From Ampelomyces quisqualis (Eukaryota; Ascomycota; Dothideomycetes; Pleosporales; Phaeosphaeriaceae), in contig JAGTXZ010000006.1 of NCBI GenBank assembly GCA_018398575.1, forward strand, positions 1,302,001 to 1,366,000: DNA of 64,000 nt, written 5' to 3'. The translations under genes were made by a program, and so were the position numbers. The stretch's first letter is position 1; the number at the start of each line of letters is the position of its first letter. The notes below the pieces were generated by a model that worked only from the letters and a program-made list of their open reading frames with translations, did not search any database and was not told the DNA's origin. Positions 36,001-46,761 of this stretch are shown here, in pieces.

Positions 36001-39000
36001 TACAGCCTATCGCAATGCCTTGTCGTTCGACTTCCTTGTCTGTGTAAGACACCCTTTCGTCCTACGCGTATGATGATCCACCATCGGCTGTGCCATCCTT
36101 AGTCGACAGTATTCGGTCCGGGCATTGCTTCCTTGGTGGTATCGACAGTTCGCTGGGGTTCCTAGCGATCTCGGGTTTGGCAGCACATGGCGATAGCAGC
36201 GGAGAGACGCTGGCCTGAATGTTCTGCCCGCTTTTCTGCTTTGCAACTCGCCGAGGAGGACATCGGGCACCAAATGCACATGCAATCTACGATCTGGCCG
36301 CCATGCTGGCCCGCGATATTGTCCAGACTCATTCTCGTCGCCGCGATATGCCATTAGATGTATGCTCGTCGGTTTCGCTCTCGGTTGTGGTCCGCGGTGG
36401 CGGTGGGTATGACTGGCTTCGATGGTTGTGTCGACGATGGCCGGCCTGCTCAAGCAAGTTTTGTTGCTGGCTTTCCCGCCGTGAACCGTCCTTCGTACCC
36501 TTAAAGCTCCAGGAGTCAAGGACCCACCTGATCATGGGTGTACGGCAAGGAAGTGCGTAAGGCGCGGAACCCTTGGTGGGCCTCTGGAAAATGAGCCTCT
36601 TCCGCAATTTGTGCAGGCATTCGGTTCTTGGGTGTAACTGCTTTGCTATCCGTCGAAAGTTGCTGAGGCCACGGAGGAGGTGGCTGTCGTCCTTTGTGAT
36701 GGCGCGGGGCATCGTGAGCCATGGGAAGTCTCCGACAGGCGCACCGCGTGCGCCACATTCTTCTTTTCATTGCTGCATACCAGTACGGGAGCGAGTGCAA
36801 GTGACTCCTCAGCGCGCTCCTAGTGTTGCAGAAGTTGTGTGGTGCAACTCGTTGCAGATTCGCCGCACAGCGCACCTCCGCCTCGGCCGCATCGCTCAAG
36901 AATGCAGCTCAGATTGCGGTTGCTGAGGCCTTCGTAACGTCTTCGAGCTCTTTGTATTGCACTTCGAAGGGCTGTGTCTACCGAGCAAGACGTTAGTTCT
37001 GTGGTGTGGTGTGGTCGTGGCGTTGTGTCGTGGAGCAAGACTGCGGAAGCTCAGAGAAAGTCACCACTTGAGCGGCGGCGCCTTCAGAGGCGGGCCAACA
37101 CAACATCGTGCAGAAACATGCAGTGACCAGCTCAGGTTCATGGACAGCCGCTGTACAATCTGCACCTATGCTTCCGCAAATGCAGCTTGCCAAGTGTCCA
37201 AAGCTTGCAGCGCTGCCTGTATGTTGAGCAGCATGTGCAAGCGGCAGACCAAGTAAAGTGGGCACGCTTAATGGAGACATCATAGCTCGCCATATTGCAA
37301 ATGTGCCTACAGCATTGAGCAAGTCTTTCTCATAAGCATAGTCAACAGGCCACATGGCTTGGAACACCTATTGCTGAAAAAAGCGTCGCACTCGGTCAGA
37401 TGGACTGTACAAAGGACCATCTTTCTTCAGTCTTCCGCCAGTCGAACAGCACTGAGACGCAAAAGGGGCAACAAAGAGTGCTCTTGACCGTGCCAAATCT
37501 ACGCAAGTATCTCTGGCAAAAGCATCATGCACGTTATCAGCTTGCATTACCGGTCTGTTGCTTGGGCTTGCTTCAAACGGAAAAGATTCACACCGTGCTA
37601 GTGGCGTATTGCATTGTGTATGCCATCTTTCCCGGCATGTCATACACATTTTGAAGCAAACAAGATATGTTGTTAGGAATTCTTGAAAACAACTAGTGGT
37701 ATTTGGCGTCCTTGAATTGCTTTATGCAACTTAATTGTTACTGCGCTATTCTTGCCGTCAAACATGGCTTGCAGGCGCCAGAATCCGATCGAGACGGCTA
37801 CCCCTTGATATCGCCAGGGCATTTGTCTGCATATCAATCATCCAATGGATGGTAACCTCATAAGATCTTGCAGAAGCAGCATGGCTCAGGATGTTTCCTC
37901 TTCAGCGTGATGCTCGCTGAAAGAGAATGGCTCCGGTGGTCATCGAATACTTCAGCACCAGCCACCCGCCAGCCCTAGAAGACCATCACGTCAGTAAGAA
38001 AGACGGAGGGTACCCTTTTTGCTATTGGAACCTCATCATGGGCTGTATGACTCATCTACTTGTGAAATAGACAAGCTGTCTCTCGAACCATACCATGTCT
38101 GGATACCAAGTGGAATTTCATCTCCTTGTTGGAGAAGGCCTTCTCGTCAAGCCACTGGATGCACCGCAACGACTTGTCGACCACGCGACACTGCCAAAAT
38201 ACTCTGAGTACGCAAGATTGCAAAGTCGGGTCTGTCTCTCTCATGCTGCTTCCGGATACATGCTACGTACCACTGCATGCTACACTTTAGGATCTCAGGA
38301 ATCCAATAATCGAATCGAAAGTCGGCAATCCAGATTTTTCCTCGCAAACCACGAATTCAATGAAATAGGTCCAGTTGGTAAATTATCGGAGCAATTAGCC
38401 CCTTCATTGCTTGAAGTTCATTCGGGCACTTTCAGGACCATCTCCAATATGCATAAGCGGACCTAGCGAAATCTGCGCCACCATTCCAACTGTCAAAGGC
38501 TGGCAACCACAACTGTGACTTGCAATACAAGAAGCATTTATCGTACGACACGATGCAATCTTCCCAGGAGCTGGCGCATTGTCAGCGTAAAATTTGATGC
38601 AAACATTGTTGCGACCCGAATGTTGTTGCCGCCCTTCAAAGAGCAACACCACAGGAGGTAGCACCACTATGCTTCGCACACGAAATACCCGAGTTGCAAG
38701 AAACTTACATGGTTTCACCAGATTGCTGTTCTGAGCTCATTGCTCGTATCGCCCAAGCTAAGTAGTCGTCGTCGTCGCCGGACTGCATAGGTGTATGCTA
38801 CATTGGTGCAGGAGACAGATCATGAAGATCCTTCAACGGTATCATTTCTATTGTCATTGGCAACCAATATGTTGTCGTCGTTCCAAGCTTCAGGTCGTTC
38901 GTTGCACGATGTTCTCGGTCGCCGTGCCGTAGGCGGTAGACCGGTGCACTTGAGAGGCTGGGTCGTAGCCCACAAAAACGATACCGCCGATGCACTAGGA

Positions 39001-39200
39001 TATACTGCCTGCTGCACAGATTTCCAGCCGGTGTAGTGTGTCTTATCGAGCCGACTAGCCCCATCTGTGGTGCCGTCGTTATGGGTCGAGGAGCTCGGGG
39101 ACTTCGCAATCTCCATGCCAACAAACGCTCGCACCGCGCCGACCTCTCCACTAACCTCTGAGCCCGAGTTTTCAGTAACTGCACAACACCACAAATTAGG
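33060..39200. other. About 6 kb without a supportable gene
   Basis: The longest gap in the window. Open frames of 110-195 codons occur (for example 33725-34198, 35303-35875 and 36007-36519, all minus), about what chance gives at this base composition. None has a motif, a signal peptide with a convincing continuation, or a splice-consistent partner. I see no transposon ends or long repeats. Possible contents are long non-coding RNA, deeply decayed genes or regulatory DNA. Confidence 0.4.
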
Positions 39201-39234
39201 ACTATATGAGTTCAGCGATTATGCCTCTCTCTCA

Positions 39235-39382
39235 CCCACCAGGCCAGACTGACAACCTGGCCTGGTGGGCGTGGGGACGTTTACTAACTCGTGTGATTTA
39301 GGGAACTTCCGTCGGAATCAACTTCGGTTCGATTCCGACGAGTACCTTGACCGACAAGGTGGTAGGGAGTGTGGATTTTTTT
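39235..39382 (+). ncRNA. Candidate RNA polymerase III small structured RNA
   Basis: Within 150 bp lie three hairpins. The first has a perfect 13-bp stem (39235-39247 with 39257-39269). The second has a 10-bp stem (39310-39319 with 39331-39340) that continues through a bulged C into AAC/GTT closed by a cUUCGg tetraloop. The third has a 6-bp stem (39344-39349 with 39355-39360). GGTTCGATTCC at 39326-39336 is an exact Pol III B-box. TGGCCTGGTGG at 39258-39268 matches the A-box consensus with one mismatch. A run of seven T at 39376-39382 fits a Pol III terminator, and ACTATATGAG lies about 30 bp upstream. It does not fold as a tRNA because the expected acceptor strands do not pair. Identity unknown; ends approximate. 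Confidence 0.5.
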
Positions 39383-39901
39383 GCTTCTCTATGATGCTTT
39401 CCCCTTCTTCCCCACCACGCACACCCCGTATTTGAGCCGCAATAAGGTCTCTGCCTTCGCCACGCCGAATTTAGTATATTCCCAGTGAGTCTCCGGTAGA
39501 ATCAGGTCTTTTCTGGATGTGTTGAGGGCGTCAGGTAGTATGGGTGAGGATGCTGCGTATCTAACGCCCTGGGTACTACACATTTCCTACTATACATGAT
39601 AATGAACTCAATATGGCAGGTAGGTGATTTTCATTCTTTGCAGGTAGGACAGATATGTGTGGGAAATGTGATGTCAGATTCTGATAGAGCTCTCTCGAGA
39701 AATGGTCGAGTGATTACATCACATTGGGGCTGTCATCCTTCATGCCTTCAAAGCTGCCAAAGTGCGGCAGCTGCAAGAAAGAGGAGGACAACTCTGCGCA
39801 AGAGGACAACGAAAAAAAAGTCAGGCCCAAAACCTCATGAGCACCAGGTGTGCTCGTTGCCGCCAAACGCCTCAAATTCTCTCCACCCCCAGCTCTTCTC
39901 C
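39383..39901. other. Intergenic, no gene seen
   Basis: Downstream of the candidate small RNA and of the 3' end of the following minus-strand gene. Nothing recognisable. Confidence 0.4.
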
Positions 39902-40414
39902 TCACTCGTACATGAAGAGGCACGACCCGACGAGCCTTCTCCGAACCGAGGGCAAGGCGTCCAAGGTCCGGTCCAGCTCGAAGAAGCCGCGCCTTCCTAG
40001 CAGTCCCGGTCGGCAAATCCACTCCCTCTTGCCAACGAAGCGGCGCTCCAAAGTCGTCTTCGTGCTGCTCATCTCGCCTTCCTCCCTCATCTCCTCGAAC
40101 GTCTCCGCAATAGCCTCCTCGTGGGCCTTGCGCACGCCTGTGGCGTCTTTGAGCCACTCCAGGTACTCCATCTGCCTCTCGATGGCCCATAACCACCGCT
40201 TTTTGCAACGATTGACGCGTCGCTTACAGCGCTGCTGCTCGGTCGGGGGCATCCAGGCAGGCGTCGAGGGCCAAAGGTAGCCCTTTACCCGGTCCATCGC
40301 CTTCTTGCTTCTCTCGACATCGTACTGCCAGGCGTTGCAGAGGTCCCTGGCACGAACCTCTGCGCGGCGAACTTCCCCCCACTCTTCTTCGCGTTCCTCC
40401 AGAAACGTCGACAT
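39902..40414 (-). CDS. Hypothetical charged, helical protein
   Basis: Single coding exon, 170 residues: MSTFLEEREEEWGEVRRAE, then a Trp-containing central part (KGYLWPSTPAWMPPTEQQ, KKRWLWAIERQMEYLEWLKD), a Glu-rich helix and a basic end. Composition (Glu/Arg/Trp) and a continuous helix pattern support a real protein. The 5' side shows a gtaagt donor and gcag acceptor (about 40548 to 40492) that would remove a 5'-UTR intron. Family and function unknown. Confidence 0.6.
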   Translation of the reverse strand: MSTFLEEREEEWGEVRRAEVRARDLCNAWQYDVERSKKAMDRVKGYLWPSTPAWMPPTEQQRCKRRVNRCKKRWLWAIERQMEYLEWLKDATGVRKAHEEAIAETFEEMREEGEMSSTKTTLERRFVGKREWICRPGLLGRRGFFELDRTLDALPSVRRRLVGSCLFMYE

Positions 40415-41501
40415 GGTTTGCCCTTGTAGAGGGGAGGGAGGCGGTAGGCGGGAGGCGGGAGAGAGTGCGAGATTGAGGTTGTGGGGTAATCTGCAGCTGC
40501 GTCAGAATGGCTTCAAAGGTGAGCAATTGCGCTGCAGTTGACTTACGAGAGGATGTTGCTGTGCCTTGCCAGTGGCTTGTGGTCTTTCGCGAGAGATTGC
40601 GGGCGTCTGGATGTGGTTGCGCTTTTGTGATAGTGGAGCGGCGGTGGAGAAAAGGTGATGGAGCTTGCGGATTTTGCAAGGCGAGCTCACTCCTATTTTT
40701 ACTCCAAGTCGCGCAAACACAGCGACTTCACACCGAAACCCGAAAATCCCCTCCGATAGCGATACTTTATTTCTCTTGTCTGCCAGCTAGAGCAACTTCT
40801 ATCAGTCTGCCTCATCCTGCGAACGACATAATTGTCAAACTCGATCTATATCGACAGCGCTCTGGAATTGCGCCTGACAGCAGATTTGGTTTCCACAATA
40901 CGCTCGTGATCGCCAGACCACGCCCGCACTATTACTAAGGCTGTGCTTCTCATCTAACAAGTACGCAATTGCAGGCTTCAACCTTATCCACTGCGCCGCC
41001 TTCGTAGCATCAGATACCCGCAAGCACACCCGAGCGCTCTTTCTTATCCACCTCCGGCGCCGCGCCCAGGTCGAAGATTGCAACTGCACCAGGTTCCCTA
41101 AAAGTACTCCGTTCAACGACCACCTCGGTACAACCACTTGACTCCGACCTTAATGCCTCAATCACGGCTACAGCAGGAGGATTACGAGGCGAGATGCCAG
41201 GCTGCTGGAAAGGGCCTCAGGGAACTACGTATGCTGTTGGAAGCTTCACCAGCTGGCAAGACATCTGGGACAGCCGTTTGATAAAGGTAGGTCGGGGTAG
41301 GTGATGGCAACATATTGTCAGCAAATGCAGAGCAAGGATGATGATCGGGCTAATTACAGCATCGGCGATGGTTGTCCGACCACAGCCAGCACATGGGTGT
41401 ATGCCGAGCTATGGCTAGGCTCCCCTGACAGGTAAGACGTTCTCAAACAGAATCCGCTCAGAGTTCCTAGCATATGAGATGCCAAGCCCGGACATGGAAG
41501 C
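40415..41501. other. Intergenic with a coding-like fragment
   Basis: The first 130 bp is the likely 5' UTR (with intron) of the gene at 39902-40414. On the plus strand 40945-41286 reads as a Ser/Thr-rich sequence ending GEMPGCWKGPQGTTYAVGS and SWQDIWDSRLIK, just before a gtaggt donor, but a TAG interrupts it early and no start codon is visible. It may be a relic of a secreted protein. Confidence 0.3.
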
Positions 41502-41735
41502 TTAGGTGCTAGTACACCATTCCTTGCCACTGCTGCTCCAGTAGCATCGCATGCCTCTGATGAGTCGATTGCCGGAAAGTACATCATTCGTTTGAAGCCG
41601 GACACCAAAACTACTTCGATCCCCACGTATTGGAGCAAACGAAGTCCGCAGCATACCCACGCGCAACCTTGGTCGCAGTGAAATATTATTCATCAATCAA
41701 CCGCCTGGGAATGATCGCTTTCACGATCCTCGTCG
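41502..41735 (+). pseudogene. Relic of a subtilisin-like protease propeptide
   Basis: The frame from 41502 reads ATAAPVASHASDESIAGKY then IIRLKPDTKTTS, the N-terminal strand pattern of the inhibitor I9 propeptide of S8 proteases (GKYIVxLK). After a frame change near 41625 it continues EVRSIPTRNLGRSE, matching the usual end of the same propeptide (the S-I-H-x-R-N-L-G-R type). No catalytic Asp, His or Ser segments follow, and stops appear soon after. A propeptide piece with no protease behind it is best explained as a decayed gene. In intact genes the propeptide is cut off during maturation of the secreted or vacuolar enzyme. Confidence 0.55.
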
Positions 41736-42183
41736 ACTGCGATGACTTTTACTTAAGCATGCGTGATCAGGACAAGTCTTACTTGGAAGGGGACGTCTGC
41801 TATATATGCTGGCTGTTAGCCTTGCGTAGCACAAAGTCGGAGAATGCACCAAGTCGGACTGTATCGAAGTAATTATTTTGGCTTTGCTTACACCAATTAA
41901 TACCTAACAAGTGTTCATGATTCTTTCAGGTGCCGCTGTATTATGGCTAGGAGGATGGAGACTTTGTGGATTCTCCTGGGCAAAGATATGTTCGCGTGCT
42001 TGGAATGTGAATGGTCTGTATTGAGCCCAGTTCGGACAAGAACTGAAGTACGATGCACGAGACAGCCCATGATTCCTATTGGTCAGAAAGGGGTTCATGG
42101 TACAGACAGCGGACCGAACAACTCTTCTGCATTTCCATGGATAGATATTTATTGTAAGGCTCACCCAGTGTAGTCATATGTAA
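41736..42183. other. Intergenic, no gene seen
   Basis: Short frames only. Any 5' exon of the following gene should lie here, but I could not place one. Confidence 0.35.
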
Positions 42184-43424
42184 CAAGCTAATACGATAAG
42201 GTGTCATGCATGTCATGCGTGCGTGACCTGCGCACAGATTACTTCGGCTCGTCGCAAACGACATGGCATAGAGCGAACCGGTAGCGACGAACCGTGCACT
42301 GCACCCGAACTTTTAGACCAGCACGCCGATCTCTTGTTTTGCAACTTTATTACAACGACCGCCCGGAAGCCGACAGACCGTAGAAATACCCATAAGACAC
42401 CTGTGGCGCTCTTTACACCTACACGAGCCGATGTCTACAGCACACGCGCTCTTCTAGCGTCTCGCAAGCTGCCGAACGAGCTGGTACTGTGTATACTGGA
42501 TCATGCGCGCTACTGGGTCGAATATCATGATGAACGGAGCCAGTTCACTGTACTTCTTGATGAAGAGTTTTCGTTGGACTTCTCCGCTGCACATCCTTAT
42601 TCTGCGTCCTTGACGCCTGCATGTCACGATCGACGTCAAGGGGGTGAATTGCTCAAGATCAAGGAAGTGGAATTCCTTGTTGTGAGTCACGGTAAGTTAC
42701 CGTTCGGTGAATTGGAAAGACCGTTTGTATAAGCGCTTTACTCACGGGCAGGAGAATACAGATCAAGGATGGACGACTGAAGACACACGAGGGGCATACC
42801 AAACCTCGTCATGGTTCGAAGTCTCGATCCTACGACCGAGCAGAAAAACACGGGAGAGACAAATTCACGACACATTTTACGATCCAAACACAGGAAATCT
42901 GTATGCTGCTCAAGTGTACCCTATTATCTCGGCAGCAATACACACTGTGTTTCCAGCAGGTGACGTACAGCTCCTACATCGACCATCAAAAGATCCAGAA
43001 CCACAGCGTCTGCACTGCCGTGAAATGATCGAAGTCTCGCCATCTCCTAACAGAACTCACTCCCATTCAACTTCAAAGACCCCGAAAGAAGGCGATTACG
43101 CATGGTATCTCCAAGGCGACGAAGTCGCCCGAGGCCTATCCGTTTTCGAAAGAGAAATGGTTCGACGCTGCACCGTCGTTTGGAGCAGCGCCTTCAACCC
43201 TCGCTTCTTCGGCAACAAAGGCAGTGGAACAAGTCAAGACTTCGTCGACGCCCTGCGCGAACGGGACTGGATCGTGATATGGGTACGAGCAAAGGTACGT
43301 CGAGCAAATCAGCGGCACATCATTGATAGAAACTTTTGAGGAGCTCTCACCCTAACACACCCAGCGACGTGGCTGGGAGAATCATATCCATGGCATCCGT
43401 ATCACGACTCGCTGCACCATTTAG
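42184..43424 (+). CDS. Hypothetical fungal protein, 5' end unresolved
   Basis: Exons: open frame 42184-42691, 42762-43294 and 43365-43424, joined by two 70-bp introns (gtaagt to tacag, gtacgt to cccag). Junctions give VVSHDQGWTTEDTRGAYQTSS and RAKRRGWENHIHGIRITTRC, both smooth. Markers are RKLPNELVLCILDHARYWVE, which resembles the start of an F-box-like helix set, KIKEVEFLVVSH, and a C-terminal segment (RERDWIVIWVRAK) of the kind seen in a large family of uncharacterised fungal proteins with a beta-rich C-terminal half. The first exon has no Met at all, so a 5' exon is missing or the gene has lost its start. Function unknown. Confidence 0.55.
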
Positions 43425-43854
43425 CTTTTCGCTAGCACGCCATTCGGGCAAAGCGCCACCGTGGGGCCTCGGAGTTGCACATCTGGAAAGTCTTCACAAA
43501 AGCATGTGCATGGGATCGAAGATTGATGGCCCGAATAGGACCGATGGAATTCAGCTAACAATGGTCGAGTATACTATGGATCGGCGGCACGAGCGGCTCG
43601 CAACGAGAATTCATGTGGGCGATGGTGTTGCGGCTTCAGGAGTTGGGGGAGAAAAGTTCCGTCAGTTGCAGCGTTCGCAAGTGTCGCCCCATATCTGTCA
43701 CTGATTTATGATCAGTTCATGGACCGGTACACAGTCCAGGGCAAGCGACTGTCTAAGTCCCAAGTGTGAGAGTGTAGGCCTTCAGCTCACATACCTGACC
43801 GGGCACGAACTTATCACTGTGACCTGGTGTTGCGCGCAAAGTCGATCAACAAGT
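43425..43854. other. Convergent intergenic region
   Basis: Between the plus-strand gene ending at 43424 and the J-domain gene ending at 43855. No further gene seen. Confidence 0.4.
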
Positions 43855-44943
43855 TCACTCGTTTGCAGGCTCACCCTGGGCATTACATTTCCGCCACTCG
43901 CGAAAGCTATCATGGCCCTCGTCGCATCCATGACAGGCCGTATATTTCTTCGTGGTTGGGGGCTGCATGCGAAGAGTGTTGTGAAGTCTACCAGTCGTCG
44001 CGGGAGCGTGATCGCCAACAACCAACGCACCAACGGTCCCTCGCGGCGCCGCACCAGCCTTCGCACGAGCTTTTGCAATGCGCTCGGCGTCTTGCTGCGC
44101 GATGAGATCTGCTTTGGCTTTAAGCTTGTCCTTCTCCGCGCGCACGGCGGCAGCTTTCTCGTCCAGGTGCGCCTGGCGAGCTGCTTCACGCTGAGCCTTT
44201 TCGATAGCACGAGCCTCAGCGCGAACAGCTGCTGCTGCGATACGTTCAGCATCAGCACGTTTGCGCTCCGCAGCTCGTCCAGTGCTGCGAACCGGAGATG
44301 AAGATGACGGAGCTGTGAAAGATGGTCGATGGGACCGAATAGCTGGGGGAGTTTTAGCAGTTGCCAGCTTGGCCAACCATTCTCTATGCTGCTGTTCGCG
44401 CTCGAAGACCTTGTTCTCGTACTCGTGGATACGGATCTGGCAATGACCACGCATCGCTGGATCGTCCCTATTGTCATTAAAAAGCTGCTCCCAGGTATGT
44501 ACCATGTCCTTCAGGCCTTCTGTGTCCAGCTCAGCATCCTGGGCATCACGTTCGGCTCGTTTTATGCGGAGGTGGTTAATAGACTCGCGAGCCTTTGCGC
44601 GCATTGCGGTCTTTTCCTCGGGAGTCGTCATCTTCACTGTTGTCTTGCGGCTGGGTGTTGACGAGGCTTCTGAGGGAGGTGTCGGAGGAGAGCGCTTGTG
44701 CTTTTTCGCACGACACGCCAGCTCAGCGTCATATGCAGCCTTTAGAGAAGGATTGCCCAGCACATCGTAAGCTGCCTGGATACCGTTGAATACGGCAGCA
44801 TGAGAGGCCCGATCTTCAGCTGTGAGGTGTAGGGTCTTGTCCGGATGGCAGATCAGCGCAAGAGCTTTGTATGCTGCGCGAATGACTTCCGGAGCAGCGG
44901 ATGGCGCGAGCCCGAGCGTTTCGTAGAACGTTGTGACTGACAT
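43855..44943 (-). CDS. J-domain (DnaJ-like) protein with long coiled coil
   Basis: Single exon, 362 residues. The J-domain occupies about residues 5-70: TFYETLGLAPSAAPEVIRA, the HPD motif in LICHPDKTLHL, and AAYDVLGNPSLKAAYD. The rest is basic and helical. EKTAMRAKARESINHLRIK leads into an Ala/Arg/Glu/Lys coiled coil (about 220-300, with AERKRADAERIAAAAVRAEA) and a C-terminal piece with CHGCDEGHDSFREWRKC, a possible metal-binding Cys/His cluster. There is no Gly/Phe region and no substrate-binding domain, so this is a class C J-protein that would stimulate an Hsp70 at a site set by its coiled coil. The client is unknown. Confidence 0.8.
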   Translation of the reverse strand: MSVTTFYETLGLAPSAAPEVIRAAYKALALICHPDKTLHLTAEDRASHAAVFNGIQAAYDVLGNPSLKAAYDAELACRAKKHKRSPPTPPSEASSTPSRKTTVKMTTPEEKTAMRAKARESINHLRIKRAERDAQDAELDTEGLKDMVHTWEQLFNDNRDDPAMRGHCQIRIHEYENKVFEREQQHREWLAKLATAKTPPAIRSHRPSFTAPSSSSPVRSTGRAAERKRADAERIAAAAVRAEARAIEKAQREAARQAHLDEKAAAVRAEKDKLKAKADLIAQQDAERIAKARAKAGAAPRGTVGALVVGDHAPATTGRLHNTLRMQPPTTKKYTACHGCDEGHDSFREWRKCNAQGEPANE

Positions 44944-46302
44944 GTTATAGGATGATGGTGAAGGTCTTGTGGGTATCTGGTCTGCTCTTCTCGCAGAGGG
45001 GATCCTTTTAAGAGGGAGTTTGTCATGCCTAACACTGTTTGAACAGTACGCACAATGTCTCTCGACGACTCACATGGTTCAGGCTTGTTGGCCGATGCCG
45101 TTGAGACAATGACATTCTACGCAAACACTTGGACAATGCACAATCTCAGAGCCACACATGTCAGGTGAGTTGTTGGCACAGTCCTGCTTTTTGTTTAGGG
45201 GCAGGAGGTGTTGAGAGGCAAAACAATTCGCGGACTTCACGACGCAACTCGCCAACACCCTCATAACATACGTCCAAGGCCAGAACATCGACGTGGCAAC
45301 AATCGGCACGCGAAGAGACGCTCTGAAGAGGTCTGGGGCGAGTGCGGTGGGTGTGCCAGGCGGTGCAGGGGCTGGCGAGTTATGTAAAAGCGTGGAGGTG
45401 CACTCCTCGGACTCGGGCGATATGGCGCAATCGCTCACGATTGCCAGACGTGGGCACTGGGAGAGAAGTTTTCGCACGGGTGCGTGTGGACACTTGCATG
45501 CTCGGTGATGTTCTTATAGGGTCAAGCGACTCAGCGCATCATCGCACATGTCGCGCAGCATCACTGGTCTTGCACCCCTCAGAATACGGGTTTTAAGCTC
45601 TACCACGCACCCCCGACTACCGCAGCGCTTTTGACACACATCCCAAGGACCCAACGGCTCGGAAGCCTCGACGACGAGCCGAACGCATGTTGCCGATGGA
45701 GAGTGGTGATCATGTCCGAGTTCCATCGTCAGCAAGCACGTGGGCCACAGACCTTCATAGGCGCGTCTGCGAGTGGGAGGTAAGACTGCCCGTCGCGGTG
45801 CCGGGAGTCGTCGCAATAACACCAAGGCCAGTTTGTCTGGACGTGACGGCTTCGACGGCCTTGACAGCGCCCCTCTTTATCACGAGCACGACTACCGTGC
45901 CACAGCACAGGATGGCTATGCGCACGGCGAGTTTGGTGCGTCTCTGTCCGGTAAGATCGCCACTCTTCCTGTCTCGTTACGCAATGTCTGCTCTACCCTC
46001 TGGGACTCTGGGCTCTTTATTTCCTCGTCCGCACTCCCTACCTTTCACTTCCTCCGCTGCCTGGTCGCTGGTGCTCCATGTCGTCAGACTTCGGTCCGAT
46101 TGCGTGCTCTGCACAGCGCCCGCAGGTGATCTTACATGGTGCATCTTCCATCACCAGCAACTGTCTATCAGGGAGGCACATGTGCAGTGGTACGGAGTAC
46201 AGTGCCTGCTTTTATGCATGGGTTCTCCCCTGGGGATCGCATCCGCCGTTCCGACATGGTAACTAACCCCACCTCCAAGAACTCCAATTCACGCTACCCT
46301 CC
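44944..46302. other. Divergent intergenic region, 1.4 kb
   Basis: Upstream of both the J-domain gene and the bZIP gene. A 132-codon minus frame (45079-45477) ends in a Cys-rich segment but lacks a convincing signal peptide. One TACGGAGTA copy at 46191-46199, about 110 bp before the bZIP ATG. Confidence 0.4.
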
Positions 46303-46761
46303 ATGGCCGGACACCCCATCTCCCAGCAGTACGACCACGAGCCCTCCATCCTCGATGAAATCAGCGGCTTCTCATCTATTGCTCCAAATTACAACATGAA
46401 TGCATATCGCACGCCATACCCCGACAGCAACGCCACATCCACGTCTTCGCCCACTAACCCCGATCCCCACCTCATCACCGACTCCATCATCGTCGAAGCA
46501 GACGAGGATAAGCGCAAGCGCAACCAAGCCGCATCCGCTCGCTTCCGCCAGAAGAAAAAGCAGCGCGAGCAGCAGCTGGTAGAGGCGACGCGCGAGATGC
46601 AGGATCGCACCCGCAAGTTGGAAAGAGAGAACGACGGCCTCAAGAAGGAAAACATATTCTTGAAGAAGCTGCTCCTCGAGAAGGTCGATCATATGAGTGA
46701 AGAAGATCGCGAGATGTTGTGTAAGACAACGAAAGGCGTGCTCAGTGACGACAAGAAGTAG
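46303..46761 (+). CDS. bZIP transcription factor (CYS3/MetR-like basic region)
   Basis: Single exon, 152 residues: MAGHPISQQYDHEPS start, a Ser/Pro/Thr-rich N-terminus of about 60 residues, then the basic region KRKRNQAASARFRQKKKQRE (about 69-88) with the NxxxxxRFR signature. A leucine zipper follows (LVEATREMQDRTRKLEREN, then IFLKKLLLEKVDHM). The AASARFR with KKKQREQ pattern resembles the fungal sulfur regulators CYS3/MetR and Atf-like factors. At 152 residues it is shorter than typical CYS3-type proteins, with little room for an activation domain, so a role as a dimer partner or repressor is possible. The specific regulon cannot be assigned. Confidence 0.8.
   Translation: MAGHPISQQYDHEPSILDEISGFSSIAPNYNMNAYRTPYPDSNATSTSSPTNPDPHLITDSIIVEADEDKRKRNQAASARFRQKKKQREQQLVEATREMQDRTRKLERENDGLKKENIFLKKLLLEKVDHMSEEDREMLCKTTKGVLSDDKK

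Noticed and set aside
36007..36519. 170-codon minus-strand frame
   Set aside because: Arg/His/Pro-rich shadow composition, no motif and no intron partner.
39251..39347. tRNA gene around the exact B-box
   Set aside because: Placing the B-box as a T-arm makes the 3' acceptor strand GAGTACC, for which no pairing 5' strand exists near the A-box-like site; the anticodon arm is also missing.
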